Part shown: positions 33,893 to 43,071 of the stretch, in pieces
How the letters are laid out: each line of letters begins with the position of its first letter
How positions within the stretch are numbered: position 1 is the stretch's first letter
Source: Paenibacillus glacialis
GTDB lineage: Bacteria; Bacillota; Bacilli; Paenibacillales; Paenibacillaceae
Assembly (NCBI RefSeq): GCF_001637205.1
Contig: NZ_LVJH01000011.1
Coordinates: forward strand, 1-46,712
Direction of reading: 5' to 3'
Length of the DNA: 46,712 nt
The notes under the pieces: model-generated
The model's database searches: none
What the model was told of the DNA's origin: nothing
Seen by the model: the letters and a program-made list of their open reading frames with translations, nothing else
Program-made: the position numbers and the translations under genes

Positions 33893-34684
33893 ATGGAAAT
33901 TTCAACACTTATTGGCTTAATTCTAGGTATTGTCTCTGTACTAGTAGGTATGATACTCAAAGGGTCACCATTGACTGCGCTTTGGGTACCCGCTGCTTAT
34001 GTTATTATTTTGGGAGGCACTGCAGCAACGCTCTTCATTGGATTTCCTATGAATGAGCTCAAAAAAATCCCAAAACTGCTTAAAATAGTTTTTGTGAAAC
34101 AGAAACTCATGGATAGAATCCAAATGATTACGCTCTTCATGGAGTGGGCTTCCATTACAAGACGTGAGGGACTACTTGCACTTGAAACAAAGGTTGAAGA
34201 AATTAACGATGATTTCATGCGTAACGGTATGCGGATGATTATTGACGGTAATGATCAGGATTTCGTCCGTGATGTCTTAATGGAAGATATCAATGCGACA
34301 GAAGATCGTCATAAGGCTGGGGCTCTTATTTTCTCCCAAGCAGGTATGTATGCTCCTTCACTTGGAGTGTTGGGTGCTGTTATTGGTCTTATTGCTGCAT
34401 TGTCCCACATGGAAGACATGGCGGAACTTGCCACAGCAATCGGAGCAGCCTTTATTGCCACTTTGCTTGGTATCTTCTGTGGTTATGTATTATTCCACCC
34501 TATTTCTAACAAACTTAAACGTCTATCCAAGAATGAAGTGGAACTTAGACTTATGATGCTTGAAGGTCTATTGTCCATTCAATCTGGTGTATCTACCATC
34601 GCTATTAACCAGAAGCTGTCTGTCTTCTTAACCCCTGCTGAGCGTGCACAAATGAAGACGAAGGAGGATGGTTCAAGTGAGTAA
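33893..34684 (+). CDS. motA: Flagellar motor stator protein MotA
   Basis: This 263-residue membrane protein has four hydrophobic segments (about 3-20, 28-50, 145-170 and 178-200), with a cytoplasmic loop between the second and third (KQKLMDRIQMITLFMEWASITRREGLLALE) that contacts the rotor. PSLGVLGAVIGLIAAL is the conserved third membrane segment. The ATG at 33893 with GAGGTG 5 nt before it is preferred to an ATG four codons earlier that overlaps that ribosome site. MotA and MotB form the ion-driven stator. Proton or sodium use cannot be settled from MotA alone. Confidence 0.94.
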   Translation: MEISTLIGLILGIVSVLVGMILKGSPLTALWVPAAYVIILGGTAATLFIGFPMNELKKIPKLLKIVFVKQKLMDRIQMITLFMEWASITRREGLLALETKVEEINDDFMRNGMRMIIDGNDQDFVRDVLMEDINATEDRHKAGALIFSQAGMYAPSLGVLGAVIGLIAALSHMEDMAELATAIGAAFIATLLGIFCGYVLFHPISNKLKRLSKNEVELRLMMLEGLLSIQSGVSTIAINQKLSVFLTPAERAQMKTKEDGSSE

Positions 34685-35498
34685 AAAGGCCAGACGTCAT
34701 GAGCACGAAGAACATGCGGACGAGTCATGGTTACTCCCTTATGCGGATCTTCTCACTCTACTTCTAGCTCTTTTTATTGTTCTATATTCAATGAGCGCAA
34801 CCGATGCCAAGAAGTTTGAGGAGATGAGTGAAGCGTTCAATGCAGCTTTCACTTCTGGAACGGGTGTCCTAGACTACAAATCACCGATTTCAAGTACTCA
34901 ACCTACTTCTCAAGCTACGGCAACTCAGAATGATAAAGATATAACTTCCAAGAAGGACAAGAAGAAAGATCAGCAAGCACTCCTCATTAAGCAGGAACAG
35001 ATCGATTTAGAAAAGCTAAAAAAACAAATGGATCAGTATATTCAAAAGAGTGGACTTACAAATCAACTCGATACCAAGCTTAATCAGTCTCAACTCATGA
35101 TTACCATTAGTGACACAGCGCTATTTGCTTCTGGTAAGGCTAACGTAAAACCTGAATCAAAACAATTAGCCGCAGCCATATCTGAAATGTTACAGCAGTT
35201 CCCTGATTATGAAGTCGTTGTTTCAGGACATACGGATAATATTCCTATTTATAACATCGATTATGAATCGAACTGGGATCTAAGCTCTGCTCGGGCATTA
35301 CAATTTTTAAAAATATTACTGCTGAACACCAATCTTGATCCTAAAAAATTCACGCCTGTTGGTTATGGTGAATATCATCCAATCGCAGAAAATAGTACAG
35401 CCGTAAATCGAGCTAAGAATCGCCGCGTAGAGGTATCTCTTATTCGTAAATACCAAGATAGCACCCAACTCATGAATATTTCGGGTTCTAAGGAGTAA
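34677..35498 (+). CDS. motB: Flagellar motor stator protein MotB
   Basis: The 273-residue protein from the GTG at 34677 (AAGGAGG 9 nt upstream) overlaps the motA stop by 8 nt, so it is translationally coupled. A single membrane helix starts at residue 19 and carries the ion-conducting Asp24 in LLPYADLLTLLLALF. A Gln/Lys-rich plug and linker region follows, then an OmpA-like peptidoglycan-binding domain (VVVSGHTDNIPIYN near 185, NRRVEVSLI near 255). The first ORF start, an ATG three codons earlier, sits on the ribosome site. It anchors the stator to the wall. Confidence 0.94.
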   Translation: MSKKARRHEHEEHADESWLLPYADLLTLLLALFIVLYSMSATDAKKFEEMSEAFNAAFTSGTGVLDYKSPISSTQPTSQATATQNDKDITSKKDKKKDQQALLIKQEQIDLEKLKKQMDQYIQKSGLTNQLDTKLNQSQLMITISDTALFASGKANVKPESKQLAAAISEMLQQFPDYEVVVSGHTDNIPIYNIDYESNWDLSSARALQFLKILLLNTNLDPKKFTPVGYGEYHPIAENSTAVNRAKNRRVEVSLIRKYQDSTQLMNISGSKE

Positions 35499-35507
35499 CA
35501 ACAAATA

Positions 35508-35537
35508 AAACGCCCATTCTCAATGGGCGTTTTTCTT
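35508..35537. terminator. Intrinsic terminator after motB
   Basis: AAACGCCCATT-CTC-AATGGGCGTTT is a perfect 11-bp hairpin with TTTTCTTTT after it on plus and AAA before it. Confidence 0.85.
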
Positions 35538-35613
35538 TTGATCTATAGCGAATTATCAGACCTTATACTACTCAGACTGATAATGCATCCGACCTATATC
35601 ATCAATCAAACTC

Positions 35614-36315
35614 TTATTCAAGCGTATAGTTCAACATGCTCCCAAGATCCTGCTTCTCTTCAGCTGTTAAGTCCCACCAAGTTCCCACCGGATGATCACC
35701 CAGTTCAATATTCATAATTCGCACACGTTGAAGATCAGTGACTTCATATCCGAATGCTTGACACATCCGACGAATCTGCCTATTCTTGCCTTCTGTCAGA
35801 ATGATACGAAATCTCCGTTCTGATAATTGAGTTACTTCGCAAGGTTGAGTCATCTCACCTAATATTCTTACACCTGATGACATTCCTCTCAAAAAGGAAT
35901 CCGTAATCACTCGATCTACGCTTACTAAATATTCTTTCTCATGTTTGCCTTCTGCTCGTAAAATTTTGTTTACGATATCTCCATCATTCGTCATAAGAAT
36001 TAAGCCTTCAGAATCCTTATCCAATCTTCCGATAGGGAAAATACGTTCCGAATGCCCTATGAAATCGACAATATTGCCACGAATATGTAGCTCTGTTGTA
36101 CAAGTAATACCAATAGGCTTATTTAGGGCAATATAGAGATGACGCTTCTTAGAAGCCAATGGCTCACCGTTAATTCGTACGTCATCGCCGTACTCGGCCT
36201 GACTGCCGAGTACGGCTAACTCTCCATTGATAGTCACTTCGCCATTCTCTACCTTTTTGTCCGCTTCTCTACGAGAGCAGAACCCAGTCTCACTAATGTA
36301 TTTATTAATCCGCAC
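35614..36315 (-). CDS. rluF: RluF-like pseudouridine synthase
   Basis: The 233-residue RsuA/RluB/E/F-family enzyme has an N-terminal S4 RNA-binding domain (MRINKYISETGFCSRREADK to ADVRING-type strand, about 1-60). The catalytic motif is GRLDKDSEGLILMTNDGD, with the Asp near residue 99. HEKEYLVSVDR and KNRQIRRMCQAFGYEV follow. The resemblance is closest to E. coli RluF, which modifies 23S rRNA U2604 and also a tRNA-Tyr position. It is a lone minus-strand gene, convergent with motB. Confidence 0.88.
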   Translation of the reverse strand: MRINKYISETGFCSRREADKKVENGEVTINGELAVLGSQAEYGDDVRINGEPLASKKRHLYIALNKPIGITCTTELHIRGNIVDFIGHSERIFPIGRLDKDSEGLILMTNDGDIVNKILRAEGKHEKEYLVSVDRVITDSFLRGMSSGVRILGEMTQPCEVTQLSERRFRIILTEGKNRQIRRMCQAFGYEVTDLQRVRIMNIELGDHPVGTWWDLTAEEKQDLGSMLNYTLE

Positions 36316-36590
36316 GGTTCTATTCCCCTCTATGTTTAGTTATTCTAATCGATGACTTATTCATAATCTTTGATAAACGTATTATACATATATGCGTTTA
36401 TGATATAATTTCGTTTGCGATCATCTTCATATCCCCATGTACTCATGTTATCCGGATAGAAGGAATAATAATCAAATGGCTTGACCCATCAAGCTTATTA
36501 TCTCATATATCATACCGCTAACCCTGAATTTTGAAAAGCTTGAACAATCTCCACAAAGTTATTAACATATTAACAGTTTTATATTTTATA

Positions 36591-36720
36591 TGTGTATAAG
36601 TTTGTTGATATATTCTATCTTATACACAAAGTTATGCACATCATGTTAACAACAGATCATTTGTTCGATGAATAAACCATTTTTTATAGAGGAGGATATT
36701 TATAAAATGAGTTATCCACA
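36591..36720. promoter_or_regulatory. Cluster of four DnaA-box sequences before tadA
   Basis: TTATACACA occurs on the minus strand at 36591-36599. On plus, TTATACACA lies at 36620-36628, TTATGCACA at 36632-36640 and the perfect box TTATCCACA at 36712-36720, inside the first codons of tadA. All fit TTATNCACA. The surrounding 36380-36660 is very AT-rich. A weaker match (ATCTCCACA) lies near 36548. The rest of the 391-nt rluF-tadA gap contains no gene. Confidence 0.6.
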
Positions 36721-37207
36721 AAATAATCCCCAGTTTAATCTTTCTATAGATCACAGTGTACATGAACATTGGATGCGCCAGGCCGTTCTCTTAGCACAAG
36801 AAGCTGAGAACCTCGGTGAGGTTCCGATTGGAGCCATTATTGTCCGGGGTGATGACATCATCGGACGCGGATATAATTTAAGAGAACAGACGATGGATCC
36901 TACCGCACATGCAGAAATGATTGCGATTCGTGATGCTAGCCAACAGCTCGATGCCTGGCGTCTTCTAGAGTGTAGATTGTATGTTACCCTTGAACCTTGC
37001 CCTATGTGTGCTGGAGCGATCGTTCAGTCCCGTGTTCCACAGGTTATCTACGGTACAACAGATCCCAAAGCAGGATGCGCTGGTACATTAATGAATCTTC
37101 TTCAAGAACCACGCTTTAACCATAGAACAGATGTCATCTCAGATGTATTACAGGAAGAGTGCTCTCAATTGCTAACTAATTTCTTCCGTCGACTTCGTAA
37201 TAAATAA
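36707..37207 (+). CDS. tadA: tRNA-specific adenosine deaminase
   Basis: The 166-residue cytidine-deaminase-fold enzyme has the zinc site HAE (His68, Glu70) and PCPMC (Cys98, Cys101). It converts wobble A34 to inosine in tRNA-Arg(ACG). The ATG at 36707 has GAGGAGG 11 nt upstream; an ATG 13 codons earlier lacks one. Its first codons contain a perfect DnaA box. In B. subtilis tadA lies directly upstream of the SRP RNA gene on the same strand; here it is 32 kb away and inverted relative to scr-dnaX. Confidence 0.94.
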   Translation: MSYPQNNPQFNLSIDHSVHEHWMRQAVLLAQEAENLGEVPIGAIIVRGDDIIGRGYNLREQTMDPTAHAEMIAIRDASQQLDAWRLLECRLYVTLEPCPMCAGAIVQSRVPQVIYGTTDPKAGCAGTLMNLLQEPRFNHRTDVISDVLQEECSQLLTNFFRRLRNK

Positions 37208-37247
37208 TGAATTACGGATACCATTACCGATCCAGGAGGTGACCCCT

Positions 37248-37820
37248 GTGAACCTTACTTTTTATGATACGATTAGTGGCATATATTTACGTCCATTACA
37301 GAAAGACGATAGTCGATCTTTATTAGACCTACGCATCCTTACACGCAGCGTATATGCCGCCTATGAGCCTCGACAATATGAAAGCTTCTATACGCTCCAT
37401 GAACAGCAGCAGCTTATTCTCCGTCGTATACACGATGCTGAGAATGATCATGCCTATATGTTTGGTATTTTTAATATGAATGGCAAGCTCATCGGCCAAA
37501 TTACCCTCTCTAATGTCGTTCGTGGTGTAGGTCAATTTGCCGATGTAGGCTATTTCATTGATCCCGAAGAAAAGAATAAAGGATATATGACTGCTGCATT
37601 ACATTTGATCCTCAAGTATAGCTTTCAATCGCTCGCGCTTCATCGAATCCAAGCTGCCATTCTACTCGACAATCAGCCTTCGCGTCGTGTGCTTGAGAAA
37701 GTTGGATTTCAACCCGAAGGCATCGCTCGTCAATTTATTAAAATAAACGATCAATGGCAGGATCATCAAACATTTGCTATTCTTGCCGATGAATATCCAA
37801 TAGCGAATACCTCGAAGTAA
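37248..37820 (+). CDS. RimJ/RimL-like GNAT acetyltransferase
   Basis: The 190-residue protein from the GTG at 37248 (AGGAGG 8 nt upstream; the open frame starts at a GTG within that ribosome site) has the RimJ/RimL family pattern: IYLRPLQKDDSRSLLDL at the start, GQFADVGYFIDPEEKNKGYMTAAL as acetyl-CoA site, and LDNQPSRRVLEKVGFQPEG near the end. Family members acetylate ribosomal protein N-termini or other alpha-amino groups; this target is unknown. It follows tadA by 40 nt, so the two may be co-transcribed. Confidence 0.88.
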   Translation: MNLTFYDTISGIYLRPLQKDDSRSLLDLRILTRSVYAAYEPRQYESFYTLHEQQQLILRRIHDAENDHAYMFGIFNMNGKLIGQITLSNVVRGVGQFADVGYFIDPEEKNKGYMTAALHLILKYSFQSLALHRIQAAILLDNQPSRRVLEKVGFQPEGIARQFIKINDQWQDHQTFAILADEYPIANTSK

Positions 37821-37837
37821 AAGCATCTTCTACAATG

Positions 37838-37873
37838 AAAAATAGCCCCGCACATGAAGTGCGGGGCTATTTC
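37838..37873. terminator. Bidirectional terminator between the GNAT and lipoprotein genes
   Basis: AAATAGCCCCGCAC-ATGA-AGTGCGGGGCTATTT is a perfect long stem with A/T flanks on both sides, shared by two convergent genes. Confidence 0.85.
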
Positions 37874-37890
37874 TCTACAAGGAAATATTA

Positions 37891-38967
37891 TTAATTTCCA
37901 AACGCTTGTTGAAATTGTTCCATTGTAAGAACGTTAGCCGCTTCAGGAATACCAATGACGAACGTTTGTTTTTCATTAATCTTGTTGTACTGAGATGAAC
38001 CCTTCAGTGCAAGTTTAACATCTTGTTTGGTTTCAGGATCATTGAGTTCAATATTCATCACGACATCCTGATATGCTGGAAATCCTTTTTTATTAATCGC
38101 AGTATTGACGCTAAAGGTGTTAACCTTCAAGTAACTTTTCAATTCCTCAAGGGCTTTATTGAACTCATCTTTATTAGCAGTGTTCAGTTCATCCTTAACT
38201 GTTTTGATATCTTCAGCAGTCACGCCAAGCATTTCTTTGTACTCATCTTTCTCAACAATAGTAAGAATATTAGGCAATACTTTCTCAACTAAGATCGTAA
38301 TTGCTTCTTTTACATTATCATTCGTAATATTAAATTGTGCGACTTGTTTAGCTTCTACGCCTTCAGGAAGATTCGCATCCTTAACGGCGATATCTTTAAA
38401 GTACTTAGCTCCATCAAATTCTGTAAAGAATGCGCCAGAAATTTCATTCGTTAGCTTCTGCGTTTTCTTAGGATCGATAGCATCTAGATTGAATTCAGTA
38501 CCTTCTTCTGCTGCAAGTTTTTTAAGATCCAATTCTACATACTTACCAACTACAGTCTCTGGTAAAGGTAGCATAGGAATACTTGGAACTTTAATATAAA
38601 CTTTTTCCTTAGTCATCACCATCGGAATGTTAAAGCTCATAGCCATGTCACCTTTAAGATTCAAACCCAACGTTAATTCTGTTTGCATTGGATCCAATTG
38701 ATATACACCATCAACCGTTAACTCGGCATTCTTAAGCATACTCATTACTGTCCCAGAAACACTATCATTCCCTGTTAATTCTGGCGCATTAATTTTCAAA
38801 TCCTCAATAACTACCTTACTTTTCATTTCATACGAAGTCATCGTCATCGCATTGCCCGCAGCGCTTTGTAACGCCTCTTTCGGGTCCTGCTTACTGCCAC
38901 AACCTGATAGTACGACTGTCATTGCTAAGAACAATGATAGCCCTATGGCTGTAAATTTCTTATTCAT
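37891..38967 (-). CDS. Secreted lipoprotein, DUF6612/LppX-like
   Basis: The 358-residue protein has a lipoprotein signal with lipobox VLSGC (Cys23). The mature part is rich in beta strands and Lys/Glu, with an alternating amphipathic layout (MTSYEMKSKVVIED, GVYQLDPMQTELTLGLNLKG) like LolA/LppX/DUF6612 half-barrel lipoproteins that bind lipids or other hydrophobic ligands. The protein would sit on the outer face of the membrane. No enzyme motif is seen. Start ATG with GGGGAGAG upstream. The function is unknown. Confidence 0.75.
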   Translation of the reverse strand: MNKKFTAIGLSLFLAMTVVLSGCGSKQDPKEALQSAAGNAMTMTSYEMKSKVVIEDLKINAPELTGNDSVSGTVMSMLKNAELTVDGVYQLDPMQTELTLGLNLKGDMAMSFNIPMVMTKEKVYIKVPSIPMLPLPETVVGKYVELDLKKLAAEEGTEFNLDAIDPKKTQKLTNEISGAFFTEFDGAKYFKDIAVKDANLPEGVEAKQVAQFNITNDNVKEAITILVEKVLPNILTIVEKDEYKEMLGVTAEDIKTVKDELNTANKDEFNKALEELKSYLKVNTFSVNTAINKKGFPAYQDVVMNIELNDPETKQDVKLALKGSSQYNKINEKQTFVIGIPEAANVLTMEQFQQAFGN

Positions 38968-39111
38968 TTGGTTCTCTCCCCTCAGTCTTTGTAACTTTAG
39001 TCACTTTCTTAATCATAAACTAATTCTCGTTTTAGCGAAACACTTTATGGAAAATAATAACGTAAATTTTAACATTATAGTGGATTTATTGTTGTTATCC
39101 CTTTTCCAACT

Positions 39112-39149
39112 TAAAATAACACCTTAGCAGTAGCACTAAGGTGTTATCA
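39112..39149 (-). terminator. Intrinsic terminator of the sspP-like gene
   Basis: ATAACACCTTAG and CTAAGGTGTTAT are perfectly complementary (12 bp) and the minus strand continues TTTTAAG. It lies about 30 nt past the stop at 39178. Confidence 0.75.
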
Positions 39150-39177
39150 AATAAATCCTTTCCTTATACACTCAGGT

Positions 39178-39330
39178 TTAGCCCTCTTTGTTCAAGTGAC
39201 TCACATGATTATGGTTCTTCACTTTCTTAGACCCTGAGAGTGGTTCTTGTATGGCATTAGATTCATTATCATTTCGACGCTGGTGTTTCTCCTGTGCTTC
39301 GGGAACAGGAATCGCTTTTGGCTTACTCAC
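39178..39330 (-). CDS. sspP: SspP-like small acid-soluble spore protein
   Basis: This is a 50-residue reading frame starting at GTG with GGGGTGA upstream. The protein begins MSKPKAIPVPEAQEKHQRR, and its C-terminal half reads QEPLSGSKKVKNHNH, which matches the hallmark PEPLSGSKKVKNRNH of B. subtilis SspP (CotL). It is highly hydrophilic, as expected for a minor spore protein. It lies 34 nt after the gene ending at 39365, probably in one operon, and has its own terminator. Expression in the forespore is inferred from the family; no clear sigma-G promoter was found. Confidence 0.8.
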   Translation of the reverse strand: MSKPKAIPVPEAQEKHQRRNDNESNAIQEPLSGSKKVKNHNHVSHLNKEG

Positions 39331-39364
39331 CCTTGTTCACCCCATTCGAAGGATCCCATCTTTC

Positions 39365-39709
39365 TTAAGACGGGTCAGTTACATCATGTAGCGATTGAGC
39401 ACATTCATGAATATGTCGTGTATAATCCCCTGCTAAATTCTGAATAACGTCCGTATGCTCATCTACCGAGCGACCATCACGCTCCACATCAACAAGTTGT
39501 ACACCGACCTCACGCGCATCCTTATACGTACATTGGAAGTCAAAAGAGTACGCTTGCCTGCCAGCCGTACCAATGTTGATTCTGATGCTGTTAGAGTCGG
39601 CCTCATCGGCAACTACTAAAGCCCGGTCCGACGGGTGAAGAACGCTTGGCAATGTAGACTGCCACGCATCTACAAGTTGATTTTGATTCAATTGAAAATC
39701 TTGGCTCAT
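39365..39709 (-). CDS. Hypothetical protein upstream of sspP
   Basis: The 114-residue soluble protein from the ATG at 39709 (GGGGAGGTG 7 nt upstream; the frame is open 23 codons further but without a ribosome site) begins MSQDFQLNQNQLVDAWQSTL. It contains a central beta-rich stretch (SIRINIGTAGRQAYSFDFQC) and an acidic C-terminal half. It has no signal peptide or membrane segment. The family is not recognised. It is followed after 34 nt by the sspP-like gene, so a sporulation-linked role is possible but unproven. Confidence 0.65.
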   Translation of the reverse strand: MSQDFQLNQNQLVDAWQSTLPSVLHPSDRALVVADEADSNSIRINIGTAGRQAYSFDFQCTYKDAREVGVQLVDVERDGRSVDEHTDVIQNLAGDYTRHIHECAQSLHDVTDPS

Positions 39710-39761
39710 GAAGAACACCTCCCCTTCACTATAAGTTGTGAAAAGAGGCATTCTTTTATAC

Positions 39762-39793
39762 AAAAAAACCACTCTCAATTACTGAGAATGGTT
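39762..39793 (-). terminator. Intrinsic terminator of the tRNA-Ser gene
   Basis: AACCATTCTCA-GTAA-TTGAGAGTGGTT forms an 11-bp stem with one G-U, followed by seven T on the minus strand. It starts about 18 nt past the tRNA CCA end. Confidence 0.85.
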
Positions 39794-39810
39794 AGTAAGT
39801 TTAATTGTAA

Positions 39811-39899
39811 TGGCGGAGAGGGTGGGATTCGAACCCACGTGGAGTTGCCCCCTAACGGTTTTCAAGACCGCCCCGTTATGACCGCTTCGGTACCTCTCC
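39811..39899 (-). tRNA. tRNA-Ser (anticodon TGA)
   Basis: The minus strand folds into an 89-nt class II tRNA: acceptor GGAGAGG/CCTCTCC, anticodon arm GGTCT-TGA-AAACC (anticodon TGA, reading TCA codons), a long variable arm typical of tRNA-Ser, T arm GTGGGTTCGAATCCCAC and an encoded CCA end. It lies just downstream of serS, as in B. subtilis. Confidence 0.97.
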
Positions 39900-39907
39900 A
39901 AAAAGTT

Positions 39908-39970
39908 ATTCAGTTGTTTGCGATAAGCAATTAATCTCTAACAACAAAAATTATCTTATCACAACTGAAT
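39908..39970 (-). other. Long stem-loop between serS and tRNA-Ser
   Basis: ATTCAGTTGT and ACAACTGAAT (10 bp) continue inward with GATAAG/CTTATC, leaving a loop of about 28 nt. The minus strand then reads AACTTTTT before the tRNA. It may be the serS terminator or a processing stem for a serS-tRNA transcript. Confidence 0.55.
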
Positions 39971-39996
39971 ACCAAAAGGCAAGCTTTTTTTAAAAT

Positions 39997-41446
<1,450 letters not shown>

Positions 41447-41466
41447 CTTATCTTCACTCTGTAAAT

Positions 41467-42051
41467 TTAACTAATTGAAGCATTGTGTGCTCTAATCATA
41501 TCCACAAAATATTGATGGAGACGATAATCATCCGTCAACTCTGGGTGATATGAAGAAACTAACAAATGCCCTTGCCTTGCCGTAACGATCTCATCTTGGT
41601 ATGTGGATAGAACTTCCACTTCATTACCCACGTTTGTTATTAATGGTGCCCTAATGAACACCGCTCTAACAGGTTCATCAATACCTTTGACGCCTAAGTC
41701 GGTCTCAAAGCTCTCACGTTGACGGCCAAATGCGTTACGAGCGACAGTTATATCCATCAACGCTAAGTGTGCTTCATCTTGACCTTCAATTCTCTCAGCA
41801 AGGACAATGAGCCCTGCACATGTCCCAAATATAGGATTACCATTTTCCGAGAAATTACGAATAGCTTCAATAAAACCATACTTACGCATGAGCTTACCTA
41901 TCGTCGTACTCTCACCACCAGGAATAATAAGTCCCTGAACATCTGCTAACTCTTCGATCTTTTTCACGGTCACTGCCTCAGCACCCGCAAGTTCAATACT
42001 ACGAATATGCTCTGTGACAGCTCCTTGTAATGCTAATACTCCAACTTTCAT
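41467..42051 (-). CDS. pdxT: Pyridoxal 5'-phosphate synthase glutaminase subunit
   Basis: The 194-residue class I glutaminase has its nucleophile Cys78 (IFGTCAGL) and the His169/Glu171 pair (SSYHPELTDD). It releases ammonia from glutamine and passes it to PdxS. The start MKVGVLALQGAVTEH is the family start. It lies 20 nt after pdxS, so the two form one operon, in the order found in B. subtilis. The downstream serS has its own leader. Confidence 0.97.
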   Translation of the reverse strand: MKVGVLALQGAVTEHIRSIELAGAEAVTVKKIEELADVQGLIIPGGESTTIGKLMRKYGFIEAIRNFSENGNPIFGTCAGLIVLAERIEGQDEAHLALMDITVARNAFGRQRESFETDLGVKGIDEPVRAVFIRAPLITNVGNEVEVLSTYQDEIVTARQGHLLVSSYHPELTDDYRLHQYFVDMIRAHNASIS

Positions 42052-42071
42052 ATCCCTTTAAACCTTCTCTC

Positions 42072-42953
42072 TTACCAGCCGCGATCCGACATACGCTCGG
42101 AAGGTTTTAAAGATGAAATCTCGATACCTTTCATTGGGGCACCTAAATTCTTAGATACTTCAGCAATTAATTTATAATCACGGAAATGTGTTGTAGCTTC
42201 AACAATGGCACGTGCGAATTTCTCTGGATATTCGGATTTGAAAATACCAGATCCTACAAATACGCCATCTGCACCTAAATGCATCATTAACGCTGCGTCA
42301 GCTGGTGTAGCAACACCACCTGCTGCAAAGTTAACGACAGGTAATTTACCTAGCTGTTGAACTTCAAGCAATAAGTCATGGGCAACACCCAAGTTCTTAG
42401 CTTCAGCATACAATTCGTCCTTCGACATATTCTGTACTTTACGGATTTGACCGTTAATGTGACGCATATGGCGTACAGCTTCAACGATATTTCCTGTTCC
42501 TGGTTCTCCTTTGGTACGAATCATGGAAGCACCTTCGCCAATACGACGTAAAGCTTCTCCTAGATCTTTCGCTCCACATACAAAAGGAACCGTGAAATCC
42601 CATTTATCAATATGGAATACTTCATCTGCTGGTGTTAGCACTTCACTTTCGTCAAGATAATCTACACCAAGTGACTCTAATACCTTTGCTTCTACGAAAT
42701 GACCAATACGTGCTTTTGCCATAACTGGAATAGATACAACTTTCATAACTTCTTCCACTATAGTAGGATCTGCCATGCGAGCAACACCACCAGCTGCCCG
42801 AATATCAGAGGGAACTCGTTCTAAAGCCATGACAGCTGTCGCGCCTGCTGCTTCTGCAATTTTAGCTTGTTCTGCATTCATGACGTCCATAATGACGCCA
42901 CCCTTTTGCATTTCTGCCATACCTCTTTTAACCCGAGATGTTCCCGTTTCCAT
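42072..42953 (-). CDS. pdxS: Pyridoxal 5'-phosphate synthase lyase subunit
   Basis: The 293-residue TIM-barrel subunit, from the ATG at 42953 (AGGAGG 7 nt upstream), begins [19 protein letters not shown]. It shows the family blocks [21 protein letters not shown] and [18 protein letters not shown]. It condenses ribose 5-phosphate, glyceraldehyde 3-phosphate and ammonia into PLP as a dodecamer with PdxT. The open frame extends 31 codons upstream across the leader, without homology. The leader (42954-43071) has an inverted repeat, GTCCATTCC (42983-42991) with GGAATGGAC (43024-43032). Confidence 0.97.
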   Translation of the reverse strand: METGTSRVKRGMAEMQKGGVIMDVMNAEQAKIAEAAGATAVMALERVPSDIRAAGGVARMADPTIVEEVMKVVSIPVMAKARIGHFVEAKVLESLGVDYLDESEVLTPADEVFHIDKWDFTVPFVCGAKDLGEALRRIGEGASMIRTKGEPGTGNIVEAVRHMRHINGQIRKVQNMSKDELYAEAKNLGVAHDLLLEVQQLGKLPVVNFAAGGVATPADAALMMHLGADGVFVGSGIFKSEYPEKFARAIVEATTHFRDYKLIAEVSKNLGAPMKGIEISSLKPSERMSDRGW

Positions 42954-43071
42954 GTTTACGCCTCCTGAAATATATATGGTCAGTCCATTCCCTTCATATA
43001 CTAATAAGCTTCGCATAATAGGTGGAATGGACGGTAACTCCAACACGATTGGACCCTAATCTATATTGATA

